Below, piece by piece: positions 54,068 to 64,000 of a stretch of DNA of 64,000 nucleotides. A model generated the notes under the pieces. That model was given only the letters and a program-made list of their open reading frames with translations. It searched no databases and had not been told where the DNA came from. The position numbers and the translations under genes are program-made. Origin of the DNA: Diogma glabrata (Eukaryota; Arthropoda; Insecta; Diptera; Cylindrotomidae); the NCBI GenBank assembly GCA_963693315.1, contig OY856187.1, positions 47,758,485 through 47,822,484 of the forward strand, in the 5' to 3' direction. Within the stretch, counting starts at the first letter, position 1. Every line of letters begins with the position of its first letter.

Positions 54068-57051
54068 TTACATCCCATGGAGGGATTTTGCCGTCTGTGC
54101 AATCAGCTTCCAATCGTCTCGTTCCATGACCAGTTGATCCCAGTTTCGACATCCTATATCATGAAGGTCTTGGATGATGTCATCACGCCAGCGTTGTCTA
54201 GGTCTTCCTCTTCGACGAACACCAGCTGGTTGTTGTTGGGACGCTTTTTTAATCATTCTATCTAATGGTGCCCTTTCTACATGACCAAACCATCTAATCC
54301 GGTTAGATTTAATGAATCCGATTACATCGCAGCCTCCAAGAAGCTGTCTGATTTCATGATTCATTCGGATTCTATACTGATTTTCAGCAACTTTACATGG
54401 ACCATAAATTGTTCGTATGACTTTCCTCTCGAATGTTGATAAAATTCTACAATCGGAGGAAGTCAGTGTCCAGCTTTCGCTTCCAAAGGTAAGCACAGGT
54501 CGAATTAATGCTTTGTAAAGTGTGAGTTTGCACGACTGCGAAAGATGTTTAGATCGCAAAAGTTTTGAGTATGCGTAGAAAACTCTGTATGCGGCTGAGA
54601 CACGAGCTTTAATATCTGCCTGCATGTCATTTGACGATGTTATTACAGACCCGAGGTATTTGAAGTTTCTACACGTTCCACTTCATAGTCGCCAGTATTC
54701 AGATTGCCGGGAGGTATATTCCTGGATGTTGTTAAAAGTTTAGTCTTGCCGGTGTTAATGCATAATCCAAGTCGTTTAGCATTTCTTTCAAGCTGAGAGA
54801 GACTATCCTTGATATCGCTTGTTCTACGTCCGAGAAGTACAATATCATCTGCATAGCCAAGAATTTGACTAGATTTGTTAAATATACAGTTTTGTGTCTC
54901 AATGCGGCTTTTTCTTATCGCGTACTCAAGCGCCAAATTAAATAGTACGGGTGCGAGTGCATCACCTTGTCGAACACCTGATGTTATATCAAAAGAGTCA
55001 GAAACTGACCCTTCGATTACTATTCTACAGTTTGATCCCGATGTTGTGAGTTTGCACAGAGAAACAAGTTTCTCTGGAATACCAAGGCATATGAGTGCAG
55101 ACCAGAGGTTGTCGCGGATGATGCTATCCTATGCTTGCTTGAAATCAACGTAGAGCTGGTGAATGCTGATATTGTACTCCCAACATTTTTCCAGAATCAT
55201 CCTTAAGGTAAAACATTGATCTGTGGTTGAACGGTTGGGACGAAAACCACACTGATAGTCGCCGATGATAGATTCGGCAAATGGGATGAGCCGAGCGAGT
55301 ACGACATTAGCTAGTATTTTATATGCAGTGTTCAACAGTGCGATTCCACGATAATTTGCACACTTTAGGCGGTCACCTTTTTTATGTAGCGGAACAATGA
55401 GAGCTGTTTTCCATTCAGCAGGTAGTTCTTCTTGGTCCCAGATTGCAAGAATCAGATCATATATACGTGAGACCAGAGCTGCTCCTCCATTCTTAAGTAG
55501 TTCTGCAGGGATTCCATCGATACCTGGTGATTTGCCATTTTTTAATTTTTTGATGGCAGCTTCCACTTCTTCTATTGTTGGGTAAGGGACAAAAATCTCC
55601 TCACTTGACGGAGCAATTGCTCGAATAGGATGAACTTCGTTCGTCCTATTCAGTAGGTCTTGAAAGTGGGATCGCCATACTTCCAGCACATCACGTTCAC
55701 TTGTTGTAAGCTCGTTGTTTCCATTTTTGATGGCTGTAGATCTTGGGTGGAAATCTTTGGTCAGATTCCGCGCATTGGCAAAACACTCTTTCGAATTTCC
55801 ATTAGCCGCATGTTGGTTGATGTTTTCGATACAGCTCTTCATGTGTTCGCGTTTCTTTTTCCGTAGGAGTTTTGCTGAGGCTTTTCTGGCGCATAGATAA
55901 TCAGTTTGGGAGCTTCGGGTGTTTCTTGTTAACCATTTTTCTCGCAGTTTTTGTTTGTGCTCAATGCTTTCGCGGCACTCGTCATCAAACCATTCGTTAC
56001 GTGATTTCGGTGGTCGTTTTCCGATTGTAGTTTGTGCTGCGGATATGATGGTTGATTGAAGCGTTTGCCATTCTTCTTGTATGTTTAATGGCATCTCAGA
56101 TGGGATGTCATGCTCTTCTATGTTTTGCGTTACAATTTCCTGATATCTATTCAGTGTTTCCAGGTGTTTAAATGCTTCGATATTCCAGCGCACGGTCTTT
56201 TTTGCTTGCCTATTAAATGTAGATGATAATTTGCACTTATACTTAAAGATGACAAGCATATGATCGGTGTCCATATCAGCACCTCTGTATGATCGAACGT
56301 CAGTTACACTTGTAGAGTGTCTCTTAGAAATCATGACGTGATCGATTTGATTTTCAGTTCTTCCATCATTTGATTTCCACGTTGCTTTGTGGATTCTCTT
56401 ATGAGGAAAGAAAGTGCTAGAAATTACTAGATCATACATCATAGCCAGTTCAGCTGTGCGAAAGCCGTTATTGTTACTAGCATGATGCAAGCTGTTAGGA
56501 CCGACATGTGTTTTAAGTTCTGCACTTCTACCAATTTGCGCATTGAAGTCACCTACCACGATTTTTATATCGTGCCGCGGGATGTTATTGATGACTTCTT
56601 CGAGTTCTAGAAAGAACAGGTCTTTAATGTCATCTGCTTTGTCTTCAGGAGGTGCATGAACATTGATGATCGTTACATTAAATTTTTGCGTGCGGATTCT
56701 CATTGTGCATATCCGCATATTAATTGGGCGAAAGTCGATAACATGTTGATTCACGCGACGATGTGTGAGAAAGCCAACTCCAAATTCTCCTCCGTTTTCA
56801 TGACCGCAATAGTAGAGAGTGTATCCCTTGGCTGTTTCGTGGATTCCACTCCCTGGCCATCTTAGTTCTTGTAACGCCACTATATCCAGTGTATAGCTAT
56901 TGATTTGGTTTGTAAGTTTCAGTAGATCTCCTGGTCTTCTAAGGCTTAGCACGTTCCAGGTTCCCATTTTTAAATCGTAGTCCGGGTACAGTTTCCGAGG
57001 TCGTTCTAATAATGAATCCGAGATAATCCGAGGCCTGTGTACAAAATTCAT
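54068..57051 (-). pseudogene. Endonuclease/reverse transcriptase of the RTE-like element, one stop and one frameshift
   Basis: Part 1 (57051-55129, 640 codons): APE endonuclease (MGTWNVLSLRRPGDLLKL, VALQELRWPGSG, VVGDFNAQIG, DTDHMLV) and the front of RT (LIVPLHKKGDRLKCANYRGI, FRPNRSTTDQCFTLR, LYVDFKQA). A TAG at about 55131 then interrupts the frame. Part 2 runs on in the same frame to 54643: VRQGDALAPVLFNLALEYAI and catalytic YADDIVLLGR. A frame change near 54640 leads to part 3 (54625-54068), the C-terminal domain with RPVLTFGSESWTLT, RIRWFGHVERAP and RRRGRPRQRWRDDI. This layout is typical of RTE-clade proteins. Only two lesions in ~990 codons suggest a fairly recent loss. Confidence 0.9.
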
Positions 57052-57159
57052 GACAAGTAGTTTTTACGGAAATGGGGTGTTAGCCCTTCGCCCAACCCAA
57101 ATTTTCGTGAATGGGTTCGTTCTGCATCTTAAGGTAGAAAGAAACAACCTTTTTACATG

Positions 57160-57312
57160 TTTATATAGCGAGCCGCTTGATCCAAGACAGACGCCCGCTA
57201 CAAACCGCCCCTAACATGGAGAACAGACGCTTGCTACACGTTTATATAGCGAGCCGCTTGATCCAAGACAGACGCCCGCTCCAAGCCGCCCCTAACATGG
57301 AGAACAGACGCT
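57160..57312 (-). repeat. Two tandem units in the RTE-like 5' leader
   Basis: GTTTATATAGCGAGCCGCTT, GATCCAAGACAGACGCCCGC and CCCCTAACATGGAGAACAGA each occur twice, about 79 bp apart. Repeated leaders of this kind often carry the internal promoter of non-LTR elements; that role is inferred. Confidence 0.8.
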
Positions 57313-57469
57313 TGAGTTGCACTGGTTTTATGGCGCCAATGACTCGCCATGGTGCAGAATCATTGAGTATAAGCAGTATTTACTCTGCCCCTCTCAACTA
57401 CACCAACCTAATTCTGTTAGCATTACCCAGGTAGCACGGCGTGGACGTAGAATTTCGGATTTCACTACC

Positions 57470-57482
57470 CAGGGGCCCTATT
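57470..57482. repeat. Target-site duplication of the RTE-like element (5' side)
   Basis: CAGGGGCCCTATT, identical to 54035-54047. Confidence 0.85.
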
Positions 57483-57484
57483 AC

Positions 57485-57705
57485 CGAACACATAAATGTG
57501 AATTTTGACAATATTGTGAAGTTTGTATTTCATAACATACAACGGTAACGGTAACGATTTTACGAAAAACGAATTTCACAATATTGTCAAAATTGAATTT
57601 AGACAATATTGTAAAACTCGTTTTTCGGAAAATCGTTACCGTTGCCGTTTAATGTTATGCAATACAAACTTCACAATATTGTCAAAATCCACGTTTATGT
57701 GTTCG
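57485..57705. repeat. Palindromic foldback element, ~221 bp
   Basis: The arms run from CGAACACATAAATGTG to its mirror at 57690-57705, with TTTTGACAATATTGTGAAGT and CGGTAACGGTAACGATTTT-like words in both arms. The centre is near 57595. No ORF. It resembles a hairpin-type MITE. Its left end touches the RTE-like target duplication. Confidence 0.8.
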
Positions 57706-57789
57706 AAGCGGATAAAAGTCGTAGATGTTTTCAAATTGTAGTTGTGACATGAGTATATAAATAGGAGGAGCAACTGAGCCACGTATTTT

Positions 57790-58266
57790 TTTTTTATTAA
57801 TTAGTTAGATACGTTTAGCACACTAAATATGAAATATTCATTATTCAGACTCTTTGAATATCCAATGTCAACTATAAAGGAAGGAGATGAGGAAAATGGA
57901 AAGAATTGAGATATAGGGATAACTATACTAATTAATTTAAATGACGATGGAAAATTCATCGGGAAATACAGAGGAGGGCATTGAGTTCTACAATTTGGCC
58001 ACTCTAATAAAATAGTCGTTCTGGAAGGACACAGTTCTACAACGAGGTATTTGTACAACAAATGGATGGGATAACTCTGCAGCCCTTATTTGTCGATTAT
58101 ACTGCGCACACGATGGAAGGATATTTTGAATTTCCTTAGAGGAGGATTCGAGTTATATTTATAGTAGATTGACAATTCAGCCACATTTCTTCTGTGCTGG
58201 AGTGAATCAAGCTGGCTCGTTAGTTCGGTATTACCAATCAACCATATTGCTTTTCTCTGTACAGAG
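57790..58266 (-). pseudogene. Non-LTR RT remnant, distal part (split by the gypsy-like element)
   Basis: The minus strand continues the remnant that ends at 63066: VQRKAIWLIGNTELTSQLDS, LQHRRNVAELSIYYKY, then after stops LVVELCPSRTTILLEWP and MNFPSSFKLIS, in the order found at the C-terminus of the CR1/Jockey-like protein at 41.0-41.6 kb. Removing 58267-63065 plus one CAGAG brings the two halves together at the LDSVQR-like junction. Confidence 0.8.
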
Positions 58267-58508
58267 TGTGATGTAATGTATTAGTTTAAATAAATGAACT
58301 ATTATACCTCGAATAATGATAACACTATTTATTATATTTCAACTAATTATAATTATTTATTATTTGTATTTTTGTAATAAAAATATTAACTTCAAAAATT
58401 AACGTCTAATGACATTTATCCAATGTTACCAACTTATATATGTGAAACTATATCTAATGTTTTAGTGGAATTCTTGTAATTCATTATGGTGTATTTCTGT
58501 ATACAACA
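58267..58508 (-). repeat. 3' LTR of the minus-strand gypsy-type element
   Basis: 242 bp, plus-strand ends TGTGATG and TACAACA. It matches 62824-63065 with substitutions and small indels in the middle (58400-58440). Confidence 0.9.
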
Positions 58509-58520
58509 TATCTTCCCCTT
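58509..58520 (-). promoter_or_regulatory. Polypurine tract of the minus-strand gypsy-type element
   Basis: The minus strand reads AAGGGGAAGATA directly before the 3' LTR. Confidence 0.75.
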
Positions 58521-58727
58521 AAATGATTTTATTTTCTTATACATAGAAAATAAAATTTGATAAATAGTATATTTATTTTACATATATTATGCAACGTTAA
58601 CATTGACTTGCTAGTAAACCTTCCTTTTACTATTCGTCAATTATTAACTTATATTAAAGTAACTTAAATACTAATTATGTATTATTTTCAGATTGTTTTA
58701 GCTTCAACATTAGCTGTTTCAATTTTA

Positions 58728-59900
58728 TTAAACAAAAAATTTTAATAGATATATGTAATCTTTTATATAGGAGGGTGGTTTAATGTTTCTTCCTGACCTA
58801 GATTGGCGTGAGAAATTGTAAGATGTGCTTGGAACGTTGGAATTATTAAACAGGACTGGTACACTTGTATTATTTACATCAATCGGATTTCTTTGCTCTG
58901 TTCGATGACACGTCTCACCTGAATCATACTCATTATTTCTATAAATTGGTTGATGCGCCGATTTTCGGATATGGAACTTATTCCGTCTTAATTCATTTCC
59001 CATTTCATTTTTTATTACATATGATCTAGGACTTTTATGATTACTAACAATTTTAGCTGGAGTCCATATATTCTTCTTTTGATATGTAATATTATCGCCA
59101 GGTTAGAAATCAGCCATTGGTTTGGCGGCCCTATCATGATAATTTTTTGTCTTTTCTTGGTTTGCCAATAATTGTTGTTTAATATTAACCTCTACTTTTA
59201 GTTCCAACAGTGACTCTTTGCAAGGCACTTTTGAACGGGTTCTTCGACTCATTAAGATTTGTGTAGGGCAGACTTTAAGTTGTGCAACTGGGTGATTTCT
59301 ATACTCTAGTAGAGCATACTGAATATCCCTACTGTCGTCGATAGCCTTTTTCAGAAGATTTTTGGCTATATCTACGCTTTTCTCAGCTTGTCCATTCGAA
59401 CGGGGATATTGAGGACTTGAAGTAGTTATTTCAAAGTTCCAGCATCTACTAAAATCGTTAATTTCTTTTGATGCGAACGGCATATTATCCGATACGATAG
59501 TTTTGGTGTATTAGTGTGATGCTGTATTATTTCAGAAGATTGCTTAGATTGTATTGATATAAATGTCAATCCATTTTGAATAGTAATCAGCGAATATTAA
59601 ATAGTCTTTATCATGCAATGTCATGATGTCTAAGGCTATTTTTTGAAAAGGCAGATCTGGTATTTCTTGTGGAATTAACGGTTCATGGCAATTTGACCGT
59701 TGAAATTTTCCACAAGTTCGACATCGACTAATAAGTTCCTCGATGTCATACCTGGCCAGTATAAAATTTGTCTTGACCGCTGTTTGGTTTAACTATTCCT
59801 ATGTGTGATCCGTGTAATTTATCTAGCACTCACGCATACTTATGGGAACTATTATGGGGTCGTTTAGGAAAACTAAACCTTCTTCACAGGAAATATCGTG
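58728..59900 (-). pseudogene. Integrase and pol tail, frameshifted
   Basis: The zinc-binding and core start (about 59900-59490) are broken; a cysteine pair (CRTCGKFQR-like) and a segment around KWIDIYINTI can be read near 59560-59720. The frame 59483-59103 holds the late core: SSPQYPRSNGQAEKSVDIAK carries the glutamate of the D,D-35-E triad, then ALLEYRNHPV and the MSRRTRSKVP connector. The frame 59003-58728 ends with SRSGRNIKPPSYIKDY, a basic end common in gypsy pol proteins. Frameshifts near 59100 and 59490 separate the parts. Confidence 0.78.
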
Positions 59901-59901
59901 T

Positions 59902-61754
59902 CTAAATTTCCAAAATGGTTTTCCCAAACTCTGGTAACTGCTGTTTAGCATTTGGCCAGTCTTTGTTATACACGTCGATCACAGCTTTGAGTGTCGGGTC
60001 ATTTTCTGTTTCGCGACTGACTTGTTGTTTTCTGTCATCTGTTACGTTTATAGTATGAACAACTTCTTCGAACTTATTGAATTCCTCTGCTAGTTCGTCA
60101 GTTAGGAAGGATCGCGATAAATGATCTGCTATGTGCATTTCTTTACCCGGTATGTATTTCACTGTCAGATCATAAATAAGTAACTTTACTCACATTCGCT
60201 TGAGACAAGATGAATTGATTTATTTCTTTATTCATAAGGCTTACCAATGGCTTATGATCCGTGTGTAATTCTACATGCCTGCCAAAAATATAGTTATGGA
60301 ACTTAATGCAGGAATAAATCATTGCCAACAACTCTTTTTCGATCTGTGCGTATCGCGTTTCTGTTTCGGTTAGGCTTCTCGATGCGTACGCTATTGGTTA
60401 ACGATTCTGTAATTAAACACAACCAACTCCGTTTTGGCTCGCGTCAGTCTGAATAACTACCTTTTTCTTTACATCAAAGGGTTGAAGAAAAGGCGAATTG
60501 GTGATCTCTTTTTTCAATTTTTTGATAGTGTTTTTATGTAGATTCAACCATTCAAATTCAGTATTTTTTTTCAGTAGCTGTCTCAGTGGTTCAGTTGTCT
60601 CTGACAAGTTTGGAATGAAATTTCGTAAACAATTTACCATTCCTAAAAAACGTTGAAGTTCCTTTTTTGCTTTTGGATCTTGCATATTTTCAATTGCTTT
60701 TATTCGGTTGGGATCAGTCCCCATACCCTGCTTATTGAAAATATGACCCAGAAAAACCACTTGTTTCACCTTAAACTGCAGTTTGTCTACATTAAATTTA
60801 ATGTTGAGCTGTATAACTCGTTCGATTACTTGCGTTAAATTTCTATCGTGTTCAATTGCCGTTCGACCAGTTACCATTATATCGTCGATATAGATTATTG
60901 TCCCTGGAAGATCACCAAAGTTCCTTTCATTTAATCGCTGGAACGTTTCAGGGGTTATATTAATACCGAATGGCAGTCTTTAAAACTGTAGCTGCCGAAA
61001 GGGGAACTAAACGTACACAATTTACATCGTCATCGTCAAGTTGAATTTGATAAAATTTCGTCTTTTAGTACTCCATCCCAATCAACTTAGTTGTAAGATC
61101 TTGGAGTTTTGGTATTTCGTACTAGTTCTGTTTCAGTCCCTCGTTTAAAAATTTTTGGTCTAAGCATAATCGAAAAGAACCATTTGGTTTCTGAACACCA
61201 ACCAGATTGCTTACCCATTCCGTGGGTTCTTTCACTTTTTCTATAATATTGTTTTCGACAAGAATATCGATATATTGTTTTACTTTATCCCTAATCGCGA
61301 GTGGTATACGCCGTGGTGGACGAGATACAGGTGTTACGTTTTCTTTTAAAAGTAACTTGACTTTGTCTGGAAAAGTTCCAAGTCCTTCAAAAACAGATTT
61401 GTATTTACAAATAAAGTTTTGTTTTTCTGTGTCTATGGATTCGATAACTGATTTCGTGTCTTTTTTATCAGTATCAATCAAACCAAATCTGATTAACGTT
61501 TGAAAACTGAGAATTGGTGAAACGTCATCCTCAACCAGAGCAAATTCACATATGCTGAAATCATTATGTTGAATTTTTAAACAAACGTATCCAAAAGGAT
61601 AAATTTTTGAACCTCCGAAAGCATACAGTGGTGAACTCGACCTCTGAATTTCATATTCTGAATTTAATTCGTCAAAAATTCGTTTGGGCAGGACATTTAC
61701 ATTAGATCCCGTATCCAATTTAAAATTTATTAATTCGCCGTCTATGATAAACAA
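59902..61754 (-). pseudogene. Protease, reverse transcriptase and RNase H, frameshifted
   Basis: The frame 61754-61122 (210 codons) contains the protease active site FKLDTGSNVNVLP and GFGSQTLI-like flap region, then the RT front: PPRRIPLAIRDKVKQYIDIL, WVSNLVGVQKPNGSFRLCLD. Frames change at about 61120-60880, where LPFGINITPETFQR and the catalytic YIDDI (plus-strand 60879-60893) can be read. The frame 60877-60413 gives VVFLGHIFNKQGMGTDPNRI, LQRFLGMVNCLRNFIPNLSE and the RNase H start QTDASQNGVG. The remainder of RNase H is broken, and MKYIPGKEMHIADHLSRSF (60162 onward) marks its end. The active-site residues are kept; the decay is through indels. Confidence 0.85.
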
Positions 61755-61773
61755 CTTAAACTACCCACCTGTT

Positions 61774-62700
61774 TTATTTTGTTCCATTGTGAAAATTTTG
61801 GTTTTTGTTTCGTTTTTTTAATCTAGACTGGTAATCTTCACAAATTGAAATTTCTGGTTTTGAATTTAATTCATTTACTTTCCGCGATTTACAACAACTA
61901 GTTAAATGATGAAGTGTACTGCACTTCTGGCATTTGTGCCCATAGGCGGGACATTTTCCTTTGAAATGTCGTTCGCCACACCGTCTACAATTAACTTCGG
62001 TAAAAGAATCTTCAATTTGTGAAGACCCTTGCTGATAATTTTTCCTAAAATTTGATTGATTATTATTAAAATCGTTTTCTCTATAATTACATCTATTTGA
62101 CTTATTATATCTAAAATTGTTTTCCGTATTTGAAGAATTTTTACTTAATTTCTTGAATTTTCCTCTAATTTCGTCAATCTCAGCTCCTTGTTTTATTACT
62201 TCTTCAGCTTGAGACGTCATTCGTAATTCTACTTTACATTTTTCAATTGCTTCTTTCAATGTTGGATTTGCCAACTTAATTAGTTTTGTTTGTAGATCCT
62301 CATTTCTTATTCCAGATACATTTTTTTTTTCTTTTTGATCGAATTCACACGTTTACCCAAGCAACTTTATCACCTTTACAAACTCGTCAAAGGTTTTATA
62401 TTCTAACTGGTTTCTCGTATAAAATTGCTACCTCTCGTAGAGTTGGTTTGTTGTTGGTACACAGTAATTTCTGTATTCTTTGAATTTTTTCTCCTCTTCA
62501 GTGACACATTCAAACGTGAGGTAGATTTCATTAGCTTCATCACCAATTATATTCAAAAGTGTAGCTATTTTAACCTCTTCAGCTTTTTTATTTCCGCCAC
62601 TCGCTATCATAAAATTGTTAAAATCGCGTTCAAATTTATTCCAATTGTTTGGAATATTTCCTTTTAATATCAAAGGTGCTGGAGTCTTTAGGTTGTCCAT
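61774..62700 (-). pseudogene. Gag with two CCHC zinc knuckles, frameshifted
   Basis: The frame 62700-62428 begins MDNLKTPAPLILKGNIPNNW and looks like the capsid N-terminus of gypsy gag (NWNKFERDFNNFM). After frame changes at about 62430-62280, the frame 62274-61774 ends the protein with a basic, Asn-rich linker and CRRCGERHFKGKCPAYGHKC followed by CSTLHHLTSCC, two zinc knuckles for RNA binding. The protein would form the particle that packages element RNA; this copy cannot make it in one piece. Confidence 0.82.
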
Positions 62701-62804
62701 TATCTTTTATTTTGTTAGATGGTTTTGAGGTTAAGTTTACACTTAGCGTCGAGACCGCGTGACTTTTGGTTTTTTCAGTTTGATAAAATTTGGTTATTAT
62801 TTTA

Positions 62805-62823
62805 TTAACTATCAACTGCGCCA
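62805..62823 (-). promoter_or_regulatory. Primer-binding site of the minus-strand gypsy-type element
   Basis: The minus strand reads TGGCGCAGTTGATAGTTAA immediately after the 5' LTR. Sites beginning TGGCGCAGT are typical of tRNA-primed insect gypsy elements. Confidence 0.8.
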
Positions 62824-63065
62824 TGTGATGTAATGTATTAGTTTAAATAAATGAACAATTATACCCCGAATAATGATAACACCATTTATTATATTTCAAC
62901 TAATTATAACCATTTATTATTTGTATTTTTATAATAAAAATATTAACTTCAAAAATTATCATGGTTTCTATCTAATGACATTTATCCAACTTATAAATGT
63001 GAAACTATATCTAATGTTTTAGTGGGATTCTTGTAATTCATTATGGTGTATTTCTGTATACAACA
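62824..63065 (-). repeat. 5' LTR of the minus-strand gypsy-type element
   Basis: 242 bp, matching 58267-58508, followed on the plus strand by CAGAG. Confidence 0.9.
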
Positions 63066-63720
63066 CAGAGTCTAGACATTTTATTGTTGACTAACAAGCA
63101 CCTCCCCAAACATGACAGCAGTACTCCATACATGGACGAATAAAGGACTTGAAGATTAGCAAAATTTGCTCGGGATTGAAATACTTTTTACATCGACTCA
63201 AGAATCCTAATTTTTGCATTGCAGATTTAGCGAGGTTGAACACATCTTTATTCCATTTCAGGTTATTTTTAATATCCACTCCAAGAAGTCTAGCTGATTC
63301 AACCTCACGCAATTCCTCATGGTTTATTTTAATAGGGAAATTTATGTCGCTCTATTCGTGAAAGACGGCATAGTTTGGTTTTGGTTGGATTAAATGAAAC
63401 AAGATTACGATCACCCCATTTTATTATACAATCCAGATCTTTGTTGATAGAATCAATTAGCAGCTCTCTATCAGTGGTAACAGCAGTATGAGTTCGAAAT
63501 TTAGGAGATTCATGTGATGCATGCAATGTGTTGTCATCAACAAAACTGTGGATTAGGTGCACTGTGCAAATAAGTAAGTCATTAATGTATAAAATAAAAG
63601 AAACAATGTTAGTGAGAGTACAGAACCTTAAGGAGCCCCAGCATTGGTTGTGAAAATATTGGATGGGATACCATCTAAATTAACATGAAACTGGCAACAT
63701 GTTATCATAGAATTGGACTT
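63066..63720 (-). pseudogene. Non-LTR RT remnant, proximal part (CR1/Jockey-like)
   Basis: Minus-strand blocks in order: TNAGAP-GSVL and FINDLLI-like palm B segment (63640-63570), FVDDNTLHAS where the catalytic YADD is replaced by FVDD (63540), NLVSFNPTKTKLCRLSR, ESARLLGVDIKNNLKWNKDV, MQKLGFLSRCKKYFNPEQIL and FIRPCMEYCCHVWGGAC (63130-63090). It then runs into the CAGAG site and continues at 58266. Stops and shifts occur near 63630 and 63330. Whether FVDD reflects decay or a natural variant is open. Confidence 0.82.
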
Positions 63721-64000
63721 TTAATAACAAAATTTTATGATACAAAATTAACACGGGATATCTAATTGCCGTCACCGAACCCAGAATTGAGAATCTCTTA
63801 TATAAAAACACTTAATCTGTCATTAAAAGGAAATCAAAAAAGTACACGGATTTAACAATATTACTAATAAAATAAAACATAAAAACCTTATTAGTATTTT
63901 TGTTAATTGATGTTCCGTCTTCTATGTGATCTTAATATTCATTTTATAGCGCCAAATCCAATAGTAAGTAACTGCAGTAATTCATTGAATTTCTAGTTAC
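63721..64000. other. Window end, nothing recognised
   Basis: AT-rich with no ORF or repeat that I can assign. It may hold the continuation of the non-LTR remnant, too decayed to read. Confidence 0.35.

Larger units (their letters stand above)
54048..57469 (-). mobile_element. RTE-like non-LTR retrotransposon, full length
   Basis: 3422 bp between 13-bp direct repeats CAGGGGCCCTATT. The minus-strand order is a 5' leader with two ~80-bp tandem units (57160-57312), an endonuclease/RT frame with one stop and one frameshift, and a 3' end in (AG)n (CT repeats at 54048-54062 on the plus strand). The complete duplication shows that the whole element was copied in. Confidence 0.88.
58267..63065 (-). 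mobile_element. Ty3/gypsy-type LTR retrotransposon, complete but decayed
   Basis: 4799 bp with 242-bp LTRs at 58267-58508 and 62824-63065 (minus-strand ends TGTTG...CACA). The target duplication CAGAG (58262-58266 and 63066-63070) is perfect. A primer-binding site adjoins the right LTR and a purine tract the left. The minus-strand order is gag with two zinc knuckles, protease, RT, RNase H, integrase and a C-terminal tail, broken into several frames. It lies inside an older non-LTR RT remnant. Confidence 0.92.

Noticed and set aside
53850..54152. Minus-strand 100-codon frame past the RTE-like 3' end
   Set aside because: It starts within the RTE-like C-terminus in another frame and runs through the (AG)n tail into flanking DNA.
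55397..56865. Several plus-strand frames over the RTE-like gene
   Set aside because: Antisense shadows of the endonuclease/RT.
57177..57508. Plus-strand frames with repeated MIQDRRPLQ-like words
   Set aside because: They read through the tandem leader of the RTE-like element on the wrong strand.
1..64000. CRISPR arrays, rRNA or bacterial operons
   Set aside because: No regular spacer-repeat arrays, rRNA-like blocks or ribosome-binding-site gene strings were seen; the introns and TATA boxes are eukaryotic.

Overview
The window looks like a repeat-rich, AT-rich chromosomal segment of an insect, probably a fly (Diptera). Support: three two-exon genes for small secreted cuticular proteins of the CPF/CPFL type, each with a 9-nt first coding exon, GT-AG introns and a TATA box; animal-type transposons throughout; no operons, phage genes or CRISPR arrays. 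The species cannot be told from the sequence.

Host genes. Three paralogous cuticular-protein genes lie on the minus strand at about 13.8-14.3, 27.5-28.0 and 33.0-33.6 kb. The outer two are nearly identical over most of exon 2 and carry the CPF-like block. The middle one lacks that block and has short Ala/Pro/Tyr/Gly repeats instead. At 40.3-40.9 kb there is a fragment resembling a membrane-bound O-acyltransferase (lysophospholipid acyltransferase type), broken by a frameshift and a stop.

Mobile elements make up most of the rest. LTR elements: a Ty3/gypsy copy with both LTRs but almost no gag (5707-9512, target duplication ATTT); a second one on the minus strand (58267-63065, target duplication CAGAG); and three solo LTRs of a third family (1-551, 15853-16575, 38373-39083). 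Non-LTR elements: an intact 1004-codon endonuclease/RT ORF (44568-47582, minus) with a 5'-truncated sister copy (48682-49545); an RTE-like element bounded by 13-bp duplications (54048-57469, minus); and decayed RT remnants at 0.87-1.44, 36.8-38.3, 41.0-41.6 and 57.8-63.7 kb. DNA elements: a decayed hAT copy inside a palindrome (16904-18405), a CACTA-like element with perfect 14-bp inverted ends (22569-26314), a Crypton-like tyrosine-recombinase pseudogene (19.3-20.1 kb), several foldback palindromes, and a ~1.6-kb AT-rich non-coding repeat family with internal tandem arrays, present at least five times.

Nesting is the main theme. The hAT copy sits in a palindrome, the CACTA-like element in the AT-rich repeat, the gypsy-like element in an older RT gene, the RTE-like element in the end of a palindrome, and a 3.6-kb element in a short dispersed repeat. 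In several cases the empty site can be recognised from the other arm or another copy, which gives a relative order of insertion. I found no convincing new multi-gene system. The most unusual items are the AT-rich tandem-array family, the Crypton-like remnant, the perfect 34-bp hairpin at 31612-31684 and the loss of the conserved block in the middle cuticle gene.
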